From: CAZOOK01 sp964581385 | Lineage (GTDB): Bacteria > Pseudomonadota > Gammaproteobacteria > Nevskiales > Nevskiaceae | Length of the DNA: 64,000 bases | Reading direction: 5' to 3' | Assembly (NCBI GenBank): GCA_964581385.1 | Contig: CAZOOK010000020.1 | Span: forward strand, 1 to 64,000 | In this document: positions 63,533-64,000 of the stretch, one piece after another | Layout of the letters: every line of letters starts with the position of its first letter | Numbering within the stretch: the first letter of the stretch is position 1 | Position numbers and translations under genes: made by a program | Notes under the pieces: model-generated | Told to the model about the DNA's origin: nothing | The model's input: the letters and a program-made list of their open reading frames with translations, nothing else | The model's database searches: none

Positions 63533-64000
63533 ATGTCCGAAACCGAGGATTTGAATCCGGGGGCGGTATCGGAAGAAGCATGTCTCCGCCTGCTCACAGA
63601 TGAGCTTTACGCCAGTCTCAGAAACGTGGCGAGGATGCAGCGTGGCCGTCTGCCCGGCAACCATACACTGCAGACCACCGCGCTCGTCAGTGAGGCCTAC
63701 CTCAAACTCTCCCGCCAGTCCGCCTGGAAATCGCGGCAGCACTTTCTGAATACTGCGGCGGTGGCGATGCGACAGGTGCTGGTGGACTACGCCCGCACGC
63801 AGCTCGCGGTGAAACGAGGCAGCAACGCGGAACATGTGCCACTCGATCAAATCGAGATGCTGTTGGGGGAAAGCCCCGCGCAGGTCATCAACATCGATAT
63901 CGCATTGACGAAACTCCAGCGTGTCGATGCCCGGCTCGCCAAAATCGTCGAATACCGCTTCTTCGCCGGCTATAGCGACGAAGAAACCGCCCAGCTGATC
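63533..64000 (+). CDS. ECF-type RNA polymerase sigma factor (partial, runs off the window)
   Basis: 156 codons are visible, with no stop before the window edge. Translation from ATG 63533: the N-terminal part includes LLTDELYASLRNVARMQRGR, then HTLQTTALVSEAYLKLS, HFLNTAAVAMRQVLVDYARTQLAVKRGS, and the start of the region-4 helix (RFFAGYSDEETAQLI). This is the PF07638/ECF-like family, common in soil bacteria and often followed by Ser/Thr kinase genes. A -10-like CATAAT (63520-63525) ends 7 bp before the ATG, suggesting a leaderless or near-leaderless transcript. Confidence 0.85.
   Translation, partial: MSETEDLNPGAVSEEACLRLLTDELYASLRNVARMQRGRLPGNHTLQTTALVSEAYLKLSRQSAWKSRQHFLNTAAVAMRQVLVDYARTQLAVKRGSNAEHVPLDQIEMLLGESPAQVINIDIALTKLQRVDARLAKIVEYRFFAGYSDEETAQLI

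Overview
The window reads as a chromosomal segment of a GC-rich, Gram-negative gammaproteobacterium. The evidence is lipid A and Kdo genes (msbA, lpxK, kdsB), a type II secretion secretin, the classic gammaproteobacterial run purA-hisZ-DUF2065-hflC-hflK-hflX-hfq-miaA-mutL-ami, and the rne/rluC/maf/yceD/rpmF/plsX neighbourhood. A sigma-28 type promoter in front of a chemotaxis receptor suggests flagellar motility. The MutL carries the endonuclease motif, as in lineages without MutH. A Xanthomonadales, Nevskiales or Steroidobacterales-like soil or water bacterium is my best guess; the rank below class is inference.

Layout. 1-8.1 kb: phoR, convergent clpS-clpA, a secreted NHL-type lipoprotein and a CHASE2 adenylate cyclase. 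8.2-14.4 kb: type II secretion genes gspC-D-E-F, with an inverted-repeat element between E and F. 14.4-23 kb: an MFS exporter, plsX, rpmF and yceD on the minus strand; maf; then HAD phosphatase-rluC opposite rne. The rluC/HAD junction holds a 141-bp tandem repeat that copies the start of the HAD gene. 23-27.6 kb: lipid A/Kdo operon msbA-lpxK-ycaR-kdsB, then a tyrosine phosphatase. 27.7-33.4 kb: hinT, a small lipoprotein, and the succinate dehydrogenase operon (assembly factor-C-D-A-B), with a second copy of the gspE/F type inverted repeat between sdhA and sdhB; then ygfZ. 33.4-37.4 kb: sulfate ABC transporter sbp-cysT-cysW-cysA. 37.4-43.2 kb: small secreted proteins, ettA, and an accessory pocket with a REP-associated tyrosine transposase, its REP hairpins and an unknown AT-richer gene. 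43.2-47.1 kb: rnr, a lipoprotein, rlmB and a Sel1-like secreted protein, tightly coupled; tRNA-Leu(CAG). 47.1-48 kb: a gene-poor stretch with a truncated beta-propeller gene. 48-58.8 kb: the purA to amiC housekeeping cluster. 58.9-64 kb: a poly-HAMP chemotaxis receptor, a DUF1249 gene, phosphoglucomutase and an ECF sigma gene cut by the window edge.

Most of the window is core housekeeping. The unusual material lies in the junctions. Repeat elements have entered three otherwise tight operons (gspE/F, sdhA/B, rluC/HAD). One has multiplied the first 13 codons of a gene into two upstream minigenes. A REP/RAYT system sits in the accessory pocket. No CRISPR array, prophage or complete insertion sequence was found.
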